Of a DNA stretch of 64,000 nt, positions 8,264-14,959 are shown piece after piece. The notes beneath the pieces were generated by a model. The model was given only the letters and a program-made list of their open reading frames with translations, was not told the DNA's origin and searched no databases. Position numbers and translations under genes: made by a program. This stretch comes from Kitasatospora sp. MMS16-BH015. Lineage in GTDB: Bacteria; Actinomycetota; Actinomycetes; Streptomycetales; Streptomycetaceae. The DNA lies in contig NZ_CP025394.1 of assembly GCF_002943525.1 (NCBI RefSeq), positions 7,455,001 through 7,519,000 of the forward strand, given 5' to 3'. The stretch's first letter is position 1. Each line of letters begins with the position of its first letter.

Positions 8264-8508
8264 CCGCTGCTCCGCTTGGTCGCCTCGTACGCGCGGACCC
8301 GTTCGTCCCAGACGTCCTCCGCAGCCTGGCCGATGGCCGGATAGGTCGCGCTGAAGAAGGGCTCGTCCCAGACCCGGTTCGCCATCGCCGCCAGGTGGAT
8401 GGCCTCCCGGATGATCTCGGCCTCCGCTATGCCGCGGCGGGCGGCGGCCTCCTTGATGACGGCCAGGTCCTCGGACTCGGCGTAGACCGTGGTGCGCTTG
8501 AGAGCCAT
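8260..8508 (-). CDS. Ribbon-helix-helix antitoxin (VapB/CopG type)
   Basis: The 82-residue product begins MALKRTTVYAESEDLAVIKE, a typical RHH strand-helix opening, followed by AARRGIAEAEIIREAIHLA. The acidic, Trp-rich C-terminal half (RVWDEPFFSATYPAIGQAAEDVWDE) should wrap the PIN toxin. The chosen ATG lies directly in an inverted repeat that probably serves as the operator, so a longer start is unlikely. The gene pair is transcribed toward the EphD operon end, and the cold-shock-like gene at 8612 is divergent. Autorepression by the antitoxin or the complex is expected for this family. Confidence 0.85.
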   Translation of the reverse strand: MALKRTTVYAESEDLAVIKEAAARRGIAEAEIIREAIHLAAMANRVWDEPFFSATYPAIGQAAEDVWDERVRAYEATKRSSG

Positions 8509-8533
8509 ATGCGTATGGTACTGCACGCATACG
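8509..8533. promoter_or_regulatory. Probable toxin-antitoxin operator, CGTATG-N10-CATACG
   Basis: CGTATG at 8512-8517 pairs with CATACG at 8528-8533. The unit TATGCGT also appears in both orientations. The repeat starts at the antitoxin start codon itself, so bound repressor would cover the translation start and the promoter. RHH antitoxins usually bind short palindromes of this kind. Confidence 0.6.
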
Positions 8534-8611
8534 TGTGTCCTCCGGGCTCGGAAGGCTTCCGTTTGGTACTGCTGGGGGGAGGGTTTTCGGCACGGAGGAG
8601 GAGGCACGTCC

Positions 8612-8815
8612 ATGGCCACCGGAGTCGTGAAGTCGTACAACGTCCACCACGGCTACGGGGTGATCACCCCCGACGACGGGGGGCCCGAGGTGAAGGTGTA
8701 CTTCGACTCGATCCAGGGCGAGGGGGCGCGCGAGCTGGCCGAAGGCCAGAAGGTCGAGTACGACCTGACGGAACAGGAGGGGCGGGCCGTTGCGGAGCAC
8801 GTGCGGGCGCTGTGA
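8612..8815 (+). CDS. Divergent cold-shock-domain protein
   Basis: An ATG with a purine-rich GGAGGAGGAGG-like stretch upstream starts a 67-residue protein, the usual Csp length. It opens MATGVVKSYNVHHGYGVITPDDGG, matching the Csp pattern (MATGTVKWFN...GFGFI). The canonical Trp-Phe is replaced by Ser-Tyr, RNP1 reads HHGYGVI instead of KGFGFI, and RNP2 reads VKVYFDSI instead of VFVHFS. The fold should be kept, but aromatic base-stacking positions are partly altered, so nucleic acid affinity may differ. It lies 13 bases before the LysE-type gene and may be cotranscribed with it. Confidence 0.75.
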   Translation: MATGVVKSYNVHHGYGVITPDDGGPEVKVYFDSIQGEGARELAEGQKVEYDLTEQEGRAVAEHVRAL

Positions 8816-8827
8816 GGATGGGCGGCC

Positions 8828-9448
8828 ATGGGGATAACCACGGCACTCTGGTCCTTCGCGCTGGTGGTGGGGCTGCTCACGCTCACGCCCGGCCTCGACA
8901 CCGCGCTGATCCTGCGGACCGCCGCGCTCGGTGAGCGGCGGCGGGCCTGGGGCGTGGTGCTCGGCATCCAGACCGGCACGCTGCTCTGGGGCACGCTCAG
9001 CTCGCTGGGCGTCAGCGCGATCCTGACGGCCTCGCGGCTCGCGTACGAGACGCTGCGCTGGGCCGGGGTGGTCTACCTGCTCTGGATGGGCGTGCAGTTG
9101 GTGCGCAGCCGGGGCGCCGCCGCCGAGGCCGCCCCCGAGCCGGGCGGCGGCGGGTTGCTGGCCGGCTGGCGGCGCGGGGCGCTGACCAACCTGCTCAACC
9201 CCAAGGTGGGCGTCTTCTACGTGGCCGTCCTGCCCCAGTTCATCCCGGCCGGAGCGCCGCACCTGGCCACCGGTGTGCTCCTCACCTGCGTCCACGTGCT
9301 CGAGGGCACCCTCTGGTCGGCCGTCCTGGTCGGCTTCGCCCGGGTGCTGAGCGGCTGGCTGCGGCGGCCGGTGGCCCGGCGCGTGCTCGACCGGATCACC
9401 GGCGCGGTCGTGGTCGCCTTCGGCCTCCGGCTGGCCCTCGCCGACTGA
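8828..9448 (+). CDS. LysE/RhtB family amino acid exporter
   Basis: The 206-residue protein has the LysE-type six-helix profile. Its first helix ends with LLTLTPGLDTALILRTA (the conserved TPGP-like motif, here TPGLD). The second part contains GALTNLLNPKVGVFYVAVLPQF, the strong family signature. Proteins of this family export basic or neutral amino acids or homoserine-like molecules; the substrate is not predictable. It starts 13 bases after the cold-shock-like gene and converges with the small protein gene ending at 9479. Confidence 0.9.
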   Translation: MGITTALWSFALVVGLLTLTPGLDTALILRTAALGERRRAWGVVLGIQTGTLLWGTLSSLGVSAILTASRLAYETLRWAGVVYLLWMGVQLVRSRGAAAEAAPEPGGGGLLAGWRRGALTNLLNPKVGVFYVAVLPQFIPAGAPHLATGVLLTCVHVLEGTLWSAVLVGFARVLSGWLRRPVARRVLDRITGAVVVAFGLRLALAD

Positions 9449-9449
9449 C

Positions 9450-9465
9450 GGCTCCTCAGGGAGCC
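9450..9465. terminator. Small hairpin GGCTCC-TCAG-GGAGCC between convergent genes
   Basis: A perfect six-base stem with a four-base loop lies directly after the LysE stop and before the end of the minus-strand gene at 9479. It could serve both directions. The stem is short and no T-tract follows, so this is tentative. Confidence 0.4.
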
Positions 9466-9478
9466 ACTCAGGATCCGC

Positions 9479-9781
9479 TCAGGCCTGGCCGGCCAGGAAG
9501 CGGCCGATGCCGGTCGTGAGGTCCTCCGCGTTCATGCAGGGCACCATCGTGACCTTGGCGTTGGCCTGCGTCCAGAACGGCTCCACCGAGGTGACCAGCG
9601 CGGCCTCGTCCGCGAGGTCGACCACCAGGAACATCGCGCGGTGCCCGTTCAACGGGAAGAAGTACGCCGCCTCCGGCTTGAGCTGCTCCAACGTCTTCCC
9701 CATCAAGTCGCCGATCCGCCCCTCCGCCATCAACTGGTTCGACGCGGCGGTGTCCAGCTCGACCTGGATCAGAGTGCGCAT
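9479..9781 (-). CDS. Small hypothetical protein, ferredoxin-like-fold candidate
   Basis: About 100 residues, starting MRTLIQVELDTAASNQLMAEGRIGDLMGKTLEQLKPEAAYFF. The alternation of strands and helices (IQVELD, helix, AAYFFPL, RAMFLVVDL, helix, KVTMVPCMN) suggests a dimeric alpha-beta barrel of the kind used by small monooxygenase-like or muconolactone-isomerase-like proteins. I have seen this 'EQLKPEAAYF' type in many actinomycetes, always without known function. An in-frame GTG three codons upstream (9790) is a possible start, but an AGGTGA sequence favours the ATG. It stands alone on the minus strand. Confidence 0.6.
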   Translation of the reverse strand: MRTLIQVELDTAASNQLMAEGRIGDLMGKTLEQLKPEAAYFFPLNGHRAMFLVVDLADEAALVTSVEPFWTQANAKVTMVPCMNAEDLTTGIGRFLAGQA

Positions 9782-9968
9782 GGCCGTCACCTACTCCTCA
9801 GGCGTCCCGACCGGCCTCCGACACCGCCCGGCACGGCGGCCGGCCCTTGTATCCAGCCTCCGACCGCTCCCGGGCCCCCGCAACACCGGACGGGGTGCCC
9901 GGGCGGGCACCGGCGACTCAGCCGGCGGGGACGGCCGCCGACCGGCTGGTTGAGGCGCGTTCAGCTGT

Positions 9969-10370
9969 TCACGGCTGGTCGGTGATGGCGTCGAGTTCGA
10001 GCTCGACCAGCCAGGTGGGGTCGATGAAGCGGGAGACCTCGACGAAGGTGCAGGCCGGGCGGGTGTCGGCGAAGCGTTCGCCGTGGGCGCGGGCGGCGTC
10101 CTTCCACCGGGTGATGTCGGTGAGCATGACGCGGGTGCGGGTCACGTCGGCGAGGGTGGCGCCGGCCTCGGCGAGGGCGGCTTCGGCGATGTCGAGGCAG
10201 CGGACGGTCTGGGCGTAGACGTCGCCGGGCCCGGCGGTGGAGCCGTCCGGGGCGATCGGGGCGGTGCCGGCGACGGCGACGTGGGGGCCCTTGCGGACGG
10301 CGCGGGAGAAGCCGATCTGCGGTTCGAGTGGCGAGCCGGAGCTGATCAGGCGGCGGGGGTGCGTGGTCAT
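9969..10370 (-). CDS. RidA (YjgF/YER057c/UK114) family protein
   Basis: The 133-residue protein fits the RidA family in length and pattern. It contains FSRAVRKGPHVAVAGTAPI near the N-terminus, YAQTVRCLDIAEAALAEAGATLADVTRTRVMLTDITRW in the middle, and PACTFVEVSRFIDPTWLVELELDAI at the end. The central Arg of VTRTRVM and the C-terminal Glu are the catalytic positions of 2-iminoacid deaminases. It probably hydrolyses reactive enamines or imines in the cytoplasm. It is monocistronic and divergent from the gene at 10489, with tandem palindromes in the gap. Confidence 0.9.
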   Translation of the reverse strand: MTTHPRRLISSGSPLEPQIGFSRAVRKGPHVAVAGTAPIAPDGSTAGPGDVYAQTVRCLDIAEAALAEAGATLADVTRTRVMLTDITRWKDAARAHGERFADTRPACTFVEVSRFIDPTWLVELELDAITDQP

Positions 10371-10439
10371 CGGCCCATCGTGTCAGGCGGGCGCCGGGAA
10401 GGGGGTGGTGTTTTGGCGGGGGAAGGGTGGGAGTAGATT

Positions 10440-10468
10440 TTGAACGCGTTCAAGTTGAACGTGTTCAA
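10440..10468. promoter_or_regulatory. Tandem palindromic operator TTGAACGCGTTCAA / TTGAACGTGTTCAA
   Basis: Two 14-bp sites stand side by side with 15-bp centre spacing: a perfect palindrome at 10440-10453 and a copy with one changed base at 10455-10468. They lie 20 bases before the membrane-protein gene at 10489 and in the shared region with ridA. Such TTGAAC-GTTCAA boxes are typical TetR-type operators in actinomycetes. No regulator gene adjoins, so the repressor must act from elsewhere. Confidence 0.75.
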
Positions 10469-10488
10469 AACGATGTGGGGGAGCTCCC

Positions 10489-10926
10489 ATGCTGTTCGAG
10501 GCGTACGAGCCGTGGGCGGGCCGGGCGAGGCTGCGGGCCCGCTGGGTGGTGGCGGTGGCCGGGGTCAGTTGGCTGCCGTTGCTGGGAGTGCCGCTGGCGG
10601 CGGGCCCGACGGGGGTGCGGATCGTCTGCGGCGTCCTGATCGGGCTGACCCTGCTGCCGCTGGTCACCAGGGAGCGGCCGGCCTTCCGGCGGATCTGCTG
10701 GACGGTCTCGGGGCTGATGTTCGGTGCGCTGCTGATCACCGGGCCCTACGTGATCCTGCTCTGGCCGGCCTTCGCGGTGGTCTGCCCGGCGGGTGTGCTG
10801 CTGCTGGTCGCGGCCAAGCGGGAGGTCGGCCGGGTCGCGCTGGCCGTGGCCGGTGGGTACGCCTGCGTGCCGCTGGTGCTCAGCCTCGCCACCGACTACC
10901 ACTTCGGCTGGGGCTTGGTCGGATAG
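10489..10926 (+). CDS. Hypothetical membrane protein with four predicted TM helices
   Basis: The 145-residue protein has four hydrophobic stretches, approximately residues 20-39, 43-58, 72-95 and 97-133, separated by short Arg-containing loops (TRERPAFRR, AAKREVGR). No catalytic motif or known family is recognised. The ATG lies 20 bases downstream of a tandem palindromic operator, so expression is probably tightly repressed until a signal arrives. It ends 9 bases before the methyltransferase GTG and may form a two-gene operon with it. An efflux helper or a stress-induced membrane protein are guesses only. Confidence 0.6.
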   Translation: MLFEAYEPWAGRARLRARWVVAVAGVSWLPLLGVPLAAGPTGVRIVCGVLIGLTLLPLVTRERPAFRRICWTVSGLMFGALLITGPYVILLWPAFAVVCPAGVLLLVAAKREVGRVALAVAGGYACVPLVLSLATDYHFGWGLVG

Positions 10927-10935
10927 GTTCCCGGG

Positions 10936-11589
10936 GTGACCGAACCTGACTACCTCGCCGGACTCCGGGCGTCCTACGACGCCGTGGCCGCCGACTACGC
11001 GGCGAACGTGCCGCCGCCCGCCGAGATGGACCCGCTGGGGCGGGCGATGCTGGGGGCGTTCGCCGAGCTGGTGCGGGAGGCCGGGCTGGGGCCGGTGGCG
11101 GATCTGGGGTGCGGGCCGGGGAAGGTGACGGCGTACCTGGCCGGGCTGGGGGTGGCGGCCTTCGGGGTGGACGTGTCGCCGGAGATGGTGCGGGTGGCGC
11201 GGGCGGCGTACCCGGGAACGCGGTTCGAGGTCGGTTCGATGACCGGGCTGGCGGCGGGGGACGGGGAGTTGGGCGGGATCCTGGCCCACTACGCCGTGCA
11301 CCACACGCCGCCGGAGCTGCTGCCGGGCGTGTTCGCGGAGTTCCACCGGACGCTCGCGCCGGGCGGGTGGCTGCTGCTGGTGACCCGGGTGGGGGAGGCC
11401 GAGCACGTGCGGCTCGCCACCGGGTACGGGGGCAGCCGGGCGGTGCCCTTCGAGAACCACCTGCTGCCGGCCGACCGACTGGCCGAGCTGCTGGCGCAGG
11501 CCGGGCTGGTGGTCACCGGTCGGCTGGTGCAGCAGCCGGGGGAGGGGATGAAGCGGCAGGTGGTCAGCTTCCTGGCGCGGCGGGAGTAG
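10936..11589 (+). CDS. Class I SAM-dependent methyltransferase
   Basis: A 217-residue Rossmann methyltransferase starting at GTG. Motif I is VADLGCGPGKVTAYL (residues about 54-68), motif II is the acidic VDVSPEMV at the end of strand 2, and a motif-IV-like GILAHYAVHHTPPELL precedes the post-I region FHRTLAPGGWLLLV. This layout is that of the methyltransferase 11/25 small-molecule group. The substrate is unknown. It follows the operator-controlled membrane gene by only 9 bases. Shared regulation by the tandem palindromes is likely. Confidence 0.88.
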   Translation: MTEPDYLAGLRASYDAVAADYAANVPPPAEMDPLGRAMLGAFAELVREAGLGPVADLGCGPGKVTAYLAGLGVAAFGVDVSPEMVRVARAAYPGTRFEVGSMTGLAAGDGELGGILAHYAVHHTPPELLPGVFAEFHRTLAPGGWLLLVTRVGEAEHVRLATGYGGSRAVPFENHLLPADRLAELLAQAGLVVTGRLVQQPGEGMKRQVVSFLARRE

Positions 11590-11594
11590 GGGGC

Positions 11595-11732
11595 GCGGGC
11601 TTTGAGGTGGGCGCGTTCGCCCTGGCGGCGGAAGAGGACCAGGAGTTGGGCGGTGTGGTCGTCGTCGGGGCCGGGCCAGTGCGGCACGTGGGTGTCGAAC
11701 TCTGTGCGCCTCGACGTGGTACCCCAGTGCAC
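11595..11732 (-). pseudogene. Possible C-terminal gene remnant
   Basis: Read leftward, 11732-11595 encodes a protein-like stretch (TEFDTHVPHWPGPDDDH, then LLVLFRRQGERAHLKARAP) with good third-position bias. It has no stop codon of its own and runs on into the antisense of the methyltransferase gene. There is no proper upstream start or remaining N-terminal domain. It looks like the tail of a lost gene. Its family is not certain. Confidence 0.3.
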
Positions 11733-11834
11733 TGCCGCCGCTCCCCCGAGGGGAGACCGTCACTGTGACGGACCACATCATCGGGAGGAATTGTCAATTC
11801 TGTGGATCGACCGGACAGTTCCATGGCTGGTCGA

Positions 11835-12818
11835 TCAAGTGAGCGGCTTGCGGTAGCGGACATACTCGTTCCGTCTCCGGAACCCCACGCTCTCGTAAAG
11901 ATCGTAGGACCGGTGGGGATTCGCTGTGCCGGTGTACAGCCTCGCCGTTGTTGCACCCTGCGCGCGAAGGCTTCGCAGCCCTTCCAGCAGCAGGATCCGG
12001 CCGATTCCGAGGCGTCGCTGGTCCGTTCGTATGCTCAGCTCTTCCACCTCGCCCACGGTGTGGTCGTGGCCGCGGATGGCGCAGAGGGCCACGCCGAGCA
12101 TGTCCTGCCCGTTCCACGCAGCCCTCCAGCATGCCGGGTCGGCGGTGTCGACAAAATCCTGGAAGGACCATTTCTGAGTGAAACCGGTAGCCGCATACGA
12201 ATCGACGACCGTCCTCCAGGCCGCACGGTAGTGGCTTGCCCCGATCGGCCCCGTCCGTATCCCGGCTGGGAGCTCGCTGCCCGGCTCGGGCAAATGCTGC
12301 AGATCGCTCAGCTCCAGTTCGACCAGACTGAAGACACGTCGGTAGCCGGCTGCGAGCAGAAGCGCCGTGGCGTCCTGCTCGGAGACCATGGCATTCGCAC
12401 CTATCACTGCCGTCCGCGCCGTGCCATGGTCTTCGGTGAGCCGGCGGATCCGCTCTTCGGCCCAGCTCAGCATGGCTGACCCGGCGCCCTGGTCGCGATG
12501 TTCGGGCAAGAGGTAACCGCGGTGCAAGTACAGCCACGTATCGTCCCGCTCCTGCCACCACCGGATCGTCGAGTAGCCGACGACGCTCCCGTCGCGCACC
12601 ACCAGGACCTGGTTCTTGGACGGCTCGTCGAGCTTGGCAGAGGCCTCGGCGATCTCGGCCGCTGTCGGGAGCCCTTCCACAACCGAACGGGTGTCGACCC
12701 GGTCCCGTTCGACACACCCCAGCCGCACCGCGGCCATGGGGCCGTGGTCCTCCTCGCCCCGATACGGCCGGAACCCGAAGCGGGCTGGTAGGTCCTGTCC
12801 TGACGTGTCGTCCGGCAT
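11835..12818 (-). CDS. Tandem GNAT acetyltransferase (mycothiol-synthase-like)
   Basis: The 327-residue protein holds two GNAT domains. The first (about 1-165) has the acetyl-CoA loop-like LYLHRGYLLPEHRDQGAGSAML, with Q/R-x-x-G-x-G/A spacing. The second (about 180-327) has VEELSIRTDQRRLGIGRILLLEGLRSLRAQGATTARLYT and ends with the usual YESVGFRRR. This two-domain design is shared with MshD, which acetylates Cys-GlcN-Ins, but many streptomycete paralogs have unknown substrates. The genuine MshD is normally encoded next to other genes, so I do not assign the symbol. The ATG at 12818 is preferred over a Met 17 codons upstream. Confidence 0.8.
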   Translation of the reverse strand: MPDDTSGQDLPARFGFRPYRGEEDHGPMAAVRLGCVERDRVDTRSVVEGLPTAAEIAEASAKLDEPSKNQVLVVRDGSVVGYSTIRWWQERDDTWLYLHRGYLLPEHRDQGAGSAMLSWAEERIRRLTEDHGTARTAVIGANAMVSEQDATALLLAAGYRRVFSLVELELSDLQHLPEPGSELPAGIRTGPIGASHYRAAWRTVVDSYAATGFTQKWSFQDFVDTADPACWRAAWNGQDMLGVALCAIRGHDHTVGEVEELSIRTDQRRLGIGRILLLEGLRSLRAQGATTARLYTGTANPHRSYDLYESVGFRRRNEYVRYRKPLT

Positions 12819-12965
12819 GGTCGGATGATCTCGAACTTCGAGGCAGGTCCGCCATCCTGTTTCGCGCATGATTCAGGAGCCGGGGGGCGGCGCTGATCCG
12901 GCTAGCGCCCACCCTGCAGAGCTATCGTGTCGCGGACAGGCTTGACACGGTGAACCGGGCGGAAG

Positions 12966-13364
12966 ATGAACCACTACTGGACTGGCGAAGCTCCCTGGGT
13001 GCACCGCGTGGCGGAGGAGACCCGGCGCTCCTCGTTCCTCTTGCCACCACCGGGGACCAGCTACGTGGCGTGGCTGGATGGTGCCAGGATGGGCACCGAG
13101 CAGGGCCTCCTCGAAGAGACAAGCACCCGCCTCGGATTGCCGGTCTACTTCGGCTGGAACTGGGATGCCCTCTCGGACTGCCTCCGTGACATGGCGTGGG
13201 CACCCGCCGACCACTACCTGCTGGTCATCGAGCGGTCGGCACTCGTGCTGCGGGAGTGCACCGAGGCCCGTCAGATCTTCCTCGGGATCCTCGACACCGC
13301 AGGTCGGTACTGGGGGCTGGGACTGGACCATCCTGGCAAGTCGTTCAATGCGCTGCTGCTGTAG
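12966..13364 (+). CDS. Barstar family ribonuclease inhibitor
   Basis: The 132-residue protein contains the barstar core: YVAWLDGARMGTEQGLLEE, then LPVYFGWNWDALSDCLRDM with the conserved Trp-Asp-Ala-Leu segment that plugs the barnase active site, then a hydrophobic strand HYLLVIERSALVL. About 30 extra residues precede the core. No barnase-like ribonuclease gene is seen within the window, so this inhibitor is an orphan here. Orphan barstars are common in streptomycetes and may protect against ribonucleases secreted by relatives or control an internal enzyme. It lies 147 bases from the divergent GNAT gene. Confidence 0.85.
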   Translation: MNHYWTGEAPWVHRVAEETRRSSFLLPPPGTSYVAWLDGARMGTEQGLLEETSTRLGLPVYFGWNWDALSDCLRDMAWAPADHYLLVIERSALVLRECTEARQIFLGILDTAGRYWGLGLDHPGKSFNALLL

Positions 13365-13412
13365 GCGTTCTGTAATCGGCGGGGCTGCTGCCGCAGACCC
13401 TCGCCCGGTCGG

Positions 13413-13697
13413 CTACGCGTAACCGATCCCGGTGATGTCCTCGGTCAGGTCGGCGAGGGTGAGGTCAGGGTTCAGAGCGGCGACGAGTTGCGGGGTCAGT
13501 GGTTGGGAGGTGTAGACGGCGCCTACTGCTGCCAGGTCCACGGAGACCTCGTGGTAGTCCTCGGCGAAGCGGTGGAACGCCTCCGGTGACGGGTTGACCA
13601 GGAGGGCGAAGAGGCCGTCGAAGCCCGTCGTGGACGGTCATGGGCCCGCCCCACCGGATGCCGCTGACAGCCGGGCAGCACGGGGCCGGTGGCGGCG
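13413..13697 (-). pseudogene. Frameshifted gene remnant, unknown family
   Basis: A minus-strand frame ending at a TAG (13413-13415) encodes about 70 well-biased residues (FALLVNPSPEAFHRFAEDYH, SVDLAAVGAVYTSQPLTPQL, ending TEDITGIGYA). It meets a TGA at 13638 with no start codon. Shifting by one base at a GGG run near 13619-13621 joins it smoothly to IRWGGPMTVHDG upstream. One inserted G therefore seems to have broken the gene, or it is a sequencing error. The upstream end runs into the XdhC-type gene tail, so the N-terminus is missing as well. I do not recognise the family. Confidence 0.5.
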
Positions 13698-14879
13698 TCA
13701 GGCCGCGTGGCGGGCCTCGGTGGGGGGAGGGGGTGCGGGGTGGTCGCGGTCGTGGTGGATGGGGCCGGTGGCGGTGGAGAGGGGGAGGCAGCTGCCGCCG
13801 CGGCGGTGGGCGATGATTTCGGCGGCCACGGAGACGGCGGTCTCCTCCGGGGTGCGGGCGCCGAGGTCGAGGCCGATGGGGGAGCGGAGGCGGGAGATCT
13901 CGGCCTCGGTGAGGCCGACCTCGCGGAGGCGGGTGTTGCGGTCCTGGTGGGTGCGGCGGGAGCCCATGGCACCGATGTAGGCGACGGGCAGGCGCAGGGC
14001 GCGCTCCAGCAGCGGGATGTCGAACTTGGCGTCGTGGGTCAGGACGCAGAGCACGGTGCGGCCGTCGACCCGGTCGAGCTGGGTGTCGAGGTAGCGGTGC
14101 GGCCAGTCGACGACGACCTCGTCGGCCTCCGGGAAGCGGCGCTCGGTGGCGAAGACCGGGCGGGCGTCGCAGACGGTGACGTGGTAGCCGAGGAACTTGC
14201 CGATCCGGACCACGGCGGCGGCGAAGTCGATCGCTCCGAAGACGAGCATCCGGGGCGCGGGCACGTGGGATTCGACGAAGAAGGTGACGGTGCCCTGGCC
14301 CGCGTCGTCGCAGGGGCGGCCGTCCAGACCGAGGACCAGCCTGCCGGTGCGGCCGGCGTCGAGCATGGCCCGGGCCTCGGTCACGGCGGCGCGCTCCAGT
14401 GCAGCGGTGGTGCAGGGGGCGGGGGAGAGCGAGCCGTGGTGGGTGTCGGCGGTGACGGCGACGGTGGCGCCGAGCAGTCCGGCCGGGCCCTCGATGACGC
14501 GGGCGAGTGCGACCGGCGTGCCGGAGGCGATGTAGGTGACGGCGGCGTCCAGGCCGGGGTCCGCGCCGGGGACGACGGGGTGGACGAAGACGTCGAGCAG
14601 GCCGCCGCAGGTCAGGCCGACGGCGAAGGCGTCCTCGTCGCTGTAGCCGAACCGCTCCAGGGTGGGACAGCCGGAGGCGATGGCCTCCTCGCAGAGGGCG
14701 TAGACCGCGCCCTCGACGCAGCCGCCGGAGACCGAGCCGATCGCCTCGCCGGACGCGTCCACGGCCAGCGCGGCGCCCGGGTCGCGCGGGGCGCTGCCGG
14801 AGACCCCGACCACCGTGGCCACCGCGAAGGCGCGCCCGGAGGAGTGCCAGGCGAGCAGCTGCTCGGCGATGTCCTGCAT
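13698..14879 (-). CDS. xdhC: XdhC/CoxF-type molybdenum cofactor maturation protein
   Basis: The 393-residue product starts MQDIAEQLLAWHSSGRAFAV and has the XdhC N-terminal block, with SGSAPRDPGAALAVDASGEAIGSVSGGCVEGAV then GLTCGGLLDVFVHP. The C-terminal Rossmann domain reads RMLVFGAIDFAAAVVRIGKFLGYHVTVCDAR. XdhC proteins bind and deliver sulfurated molybdenum cofactor to xanthine dehydrogenase. The cysteines in SGGCVEG and LTCGG belong to the family signature. An AGGAG site lies 8 bases ahead of the ATG. The gene sits downstream of the purine permease but is separated from it by a strong hairpin. Its own promoter or read-through would be needed. Confidence 0.9.
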   Translation of the reverse strand: MQDIAEQLLAWHSSGRAFAVATVVGVSGSAPRDPGAALAVDASGEAIGSVSGGCVEGAVYALCEEAIASGCPTLERFGYSDEDAFAVGLTCGGLLDVFVHPVVPGADPGLDAAVTYIASGTPVALARVIEGPAGLLGATVAVTADTHHGSLSPAPCTTAALERAAVTEARAMLDAGRTGRLVLGLDGRPCDDAGQGTVTFFVESHVPAPRMLVFGAIDFAAAVVRIGKFLGYHVTVCDARPVFATERRFPEADEVVVDWPHRYLDTQLDRVDGRTVLCVLTHDAKFDIPLLERALRLPVAYIGAMGSRRTHQDRNTRLREVGLTEAEISRLRSPIGLDLGARTPEETAVSVAAEIIAHRRGGSCLPLSTATGPIHHDRDHPAPPPPTEARHAA

Positions 14880-14918
14880 GTCGGGTGCTCCTGTCGTCGA
14901 CGAGCCGAAAGCGGGGGT

Positions 14919-14951
14919 GCCGCCGGTACGGACGGGGTCCGTACCGGCGGC
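14919..14951 (-). terminator. Hairpin after the NCS2 permease gene
   Basis: A perfect 15-bp stem (GCCGCCGGTACGGAC at 14919-14933 with its complement at 14937-14951) closes on a GGG loop, 8 bases past the permease stop. It should end or attenuate permease transcription before xdhC. It also lies in the xdhC leader. Confidence 0.8.
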
Positions 14952-14959
14952 GGTCGAGG

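Noticed and set aside
12942..12947. Perfect TTGACA -35-like box before the barstar gene
   Set aside because: It is only 18 bases before the ATG, so a -10 box would fall on the start codon. No matching -10 was found. Kept only as a curiosity.
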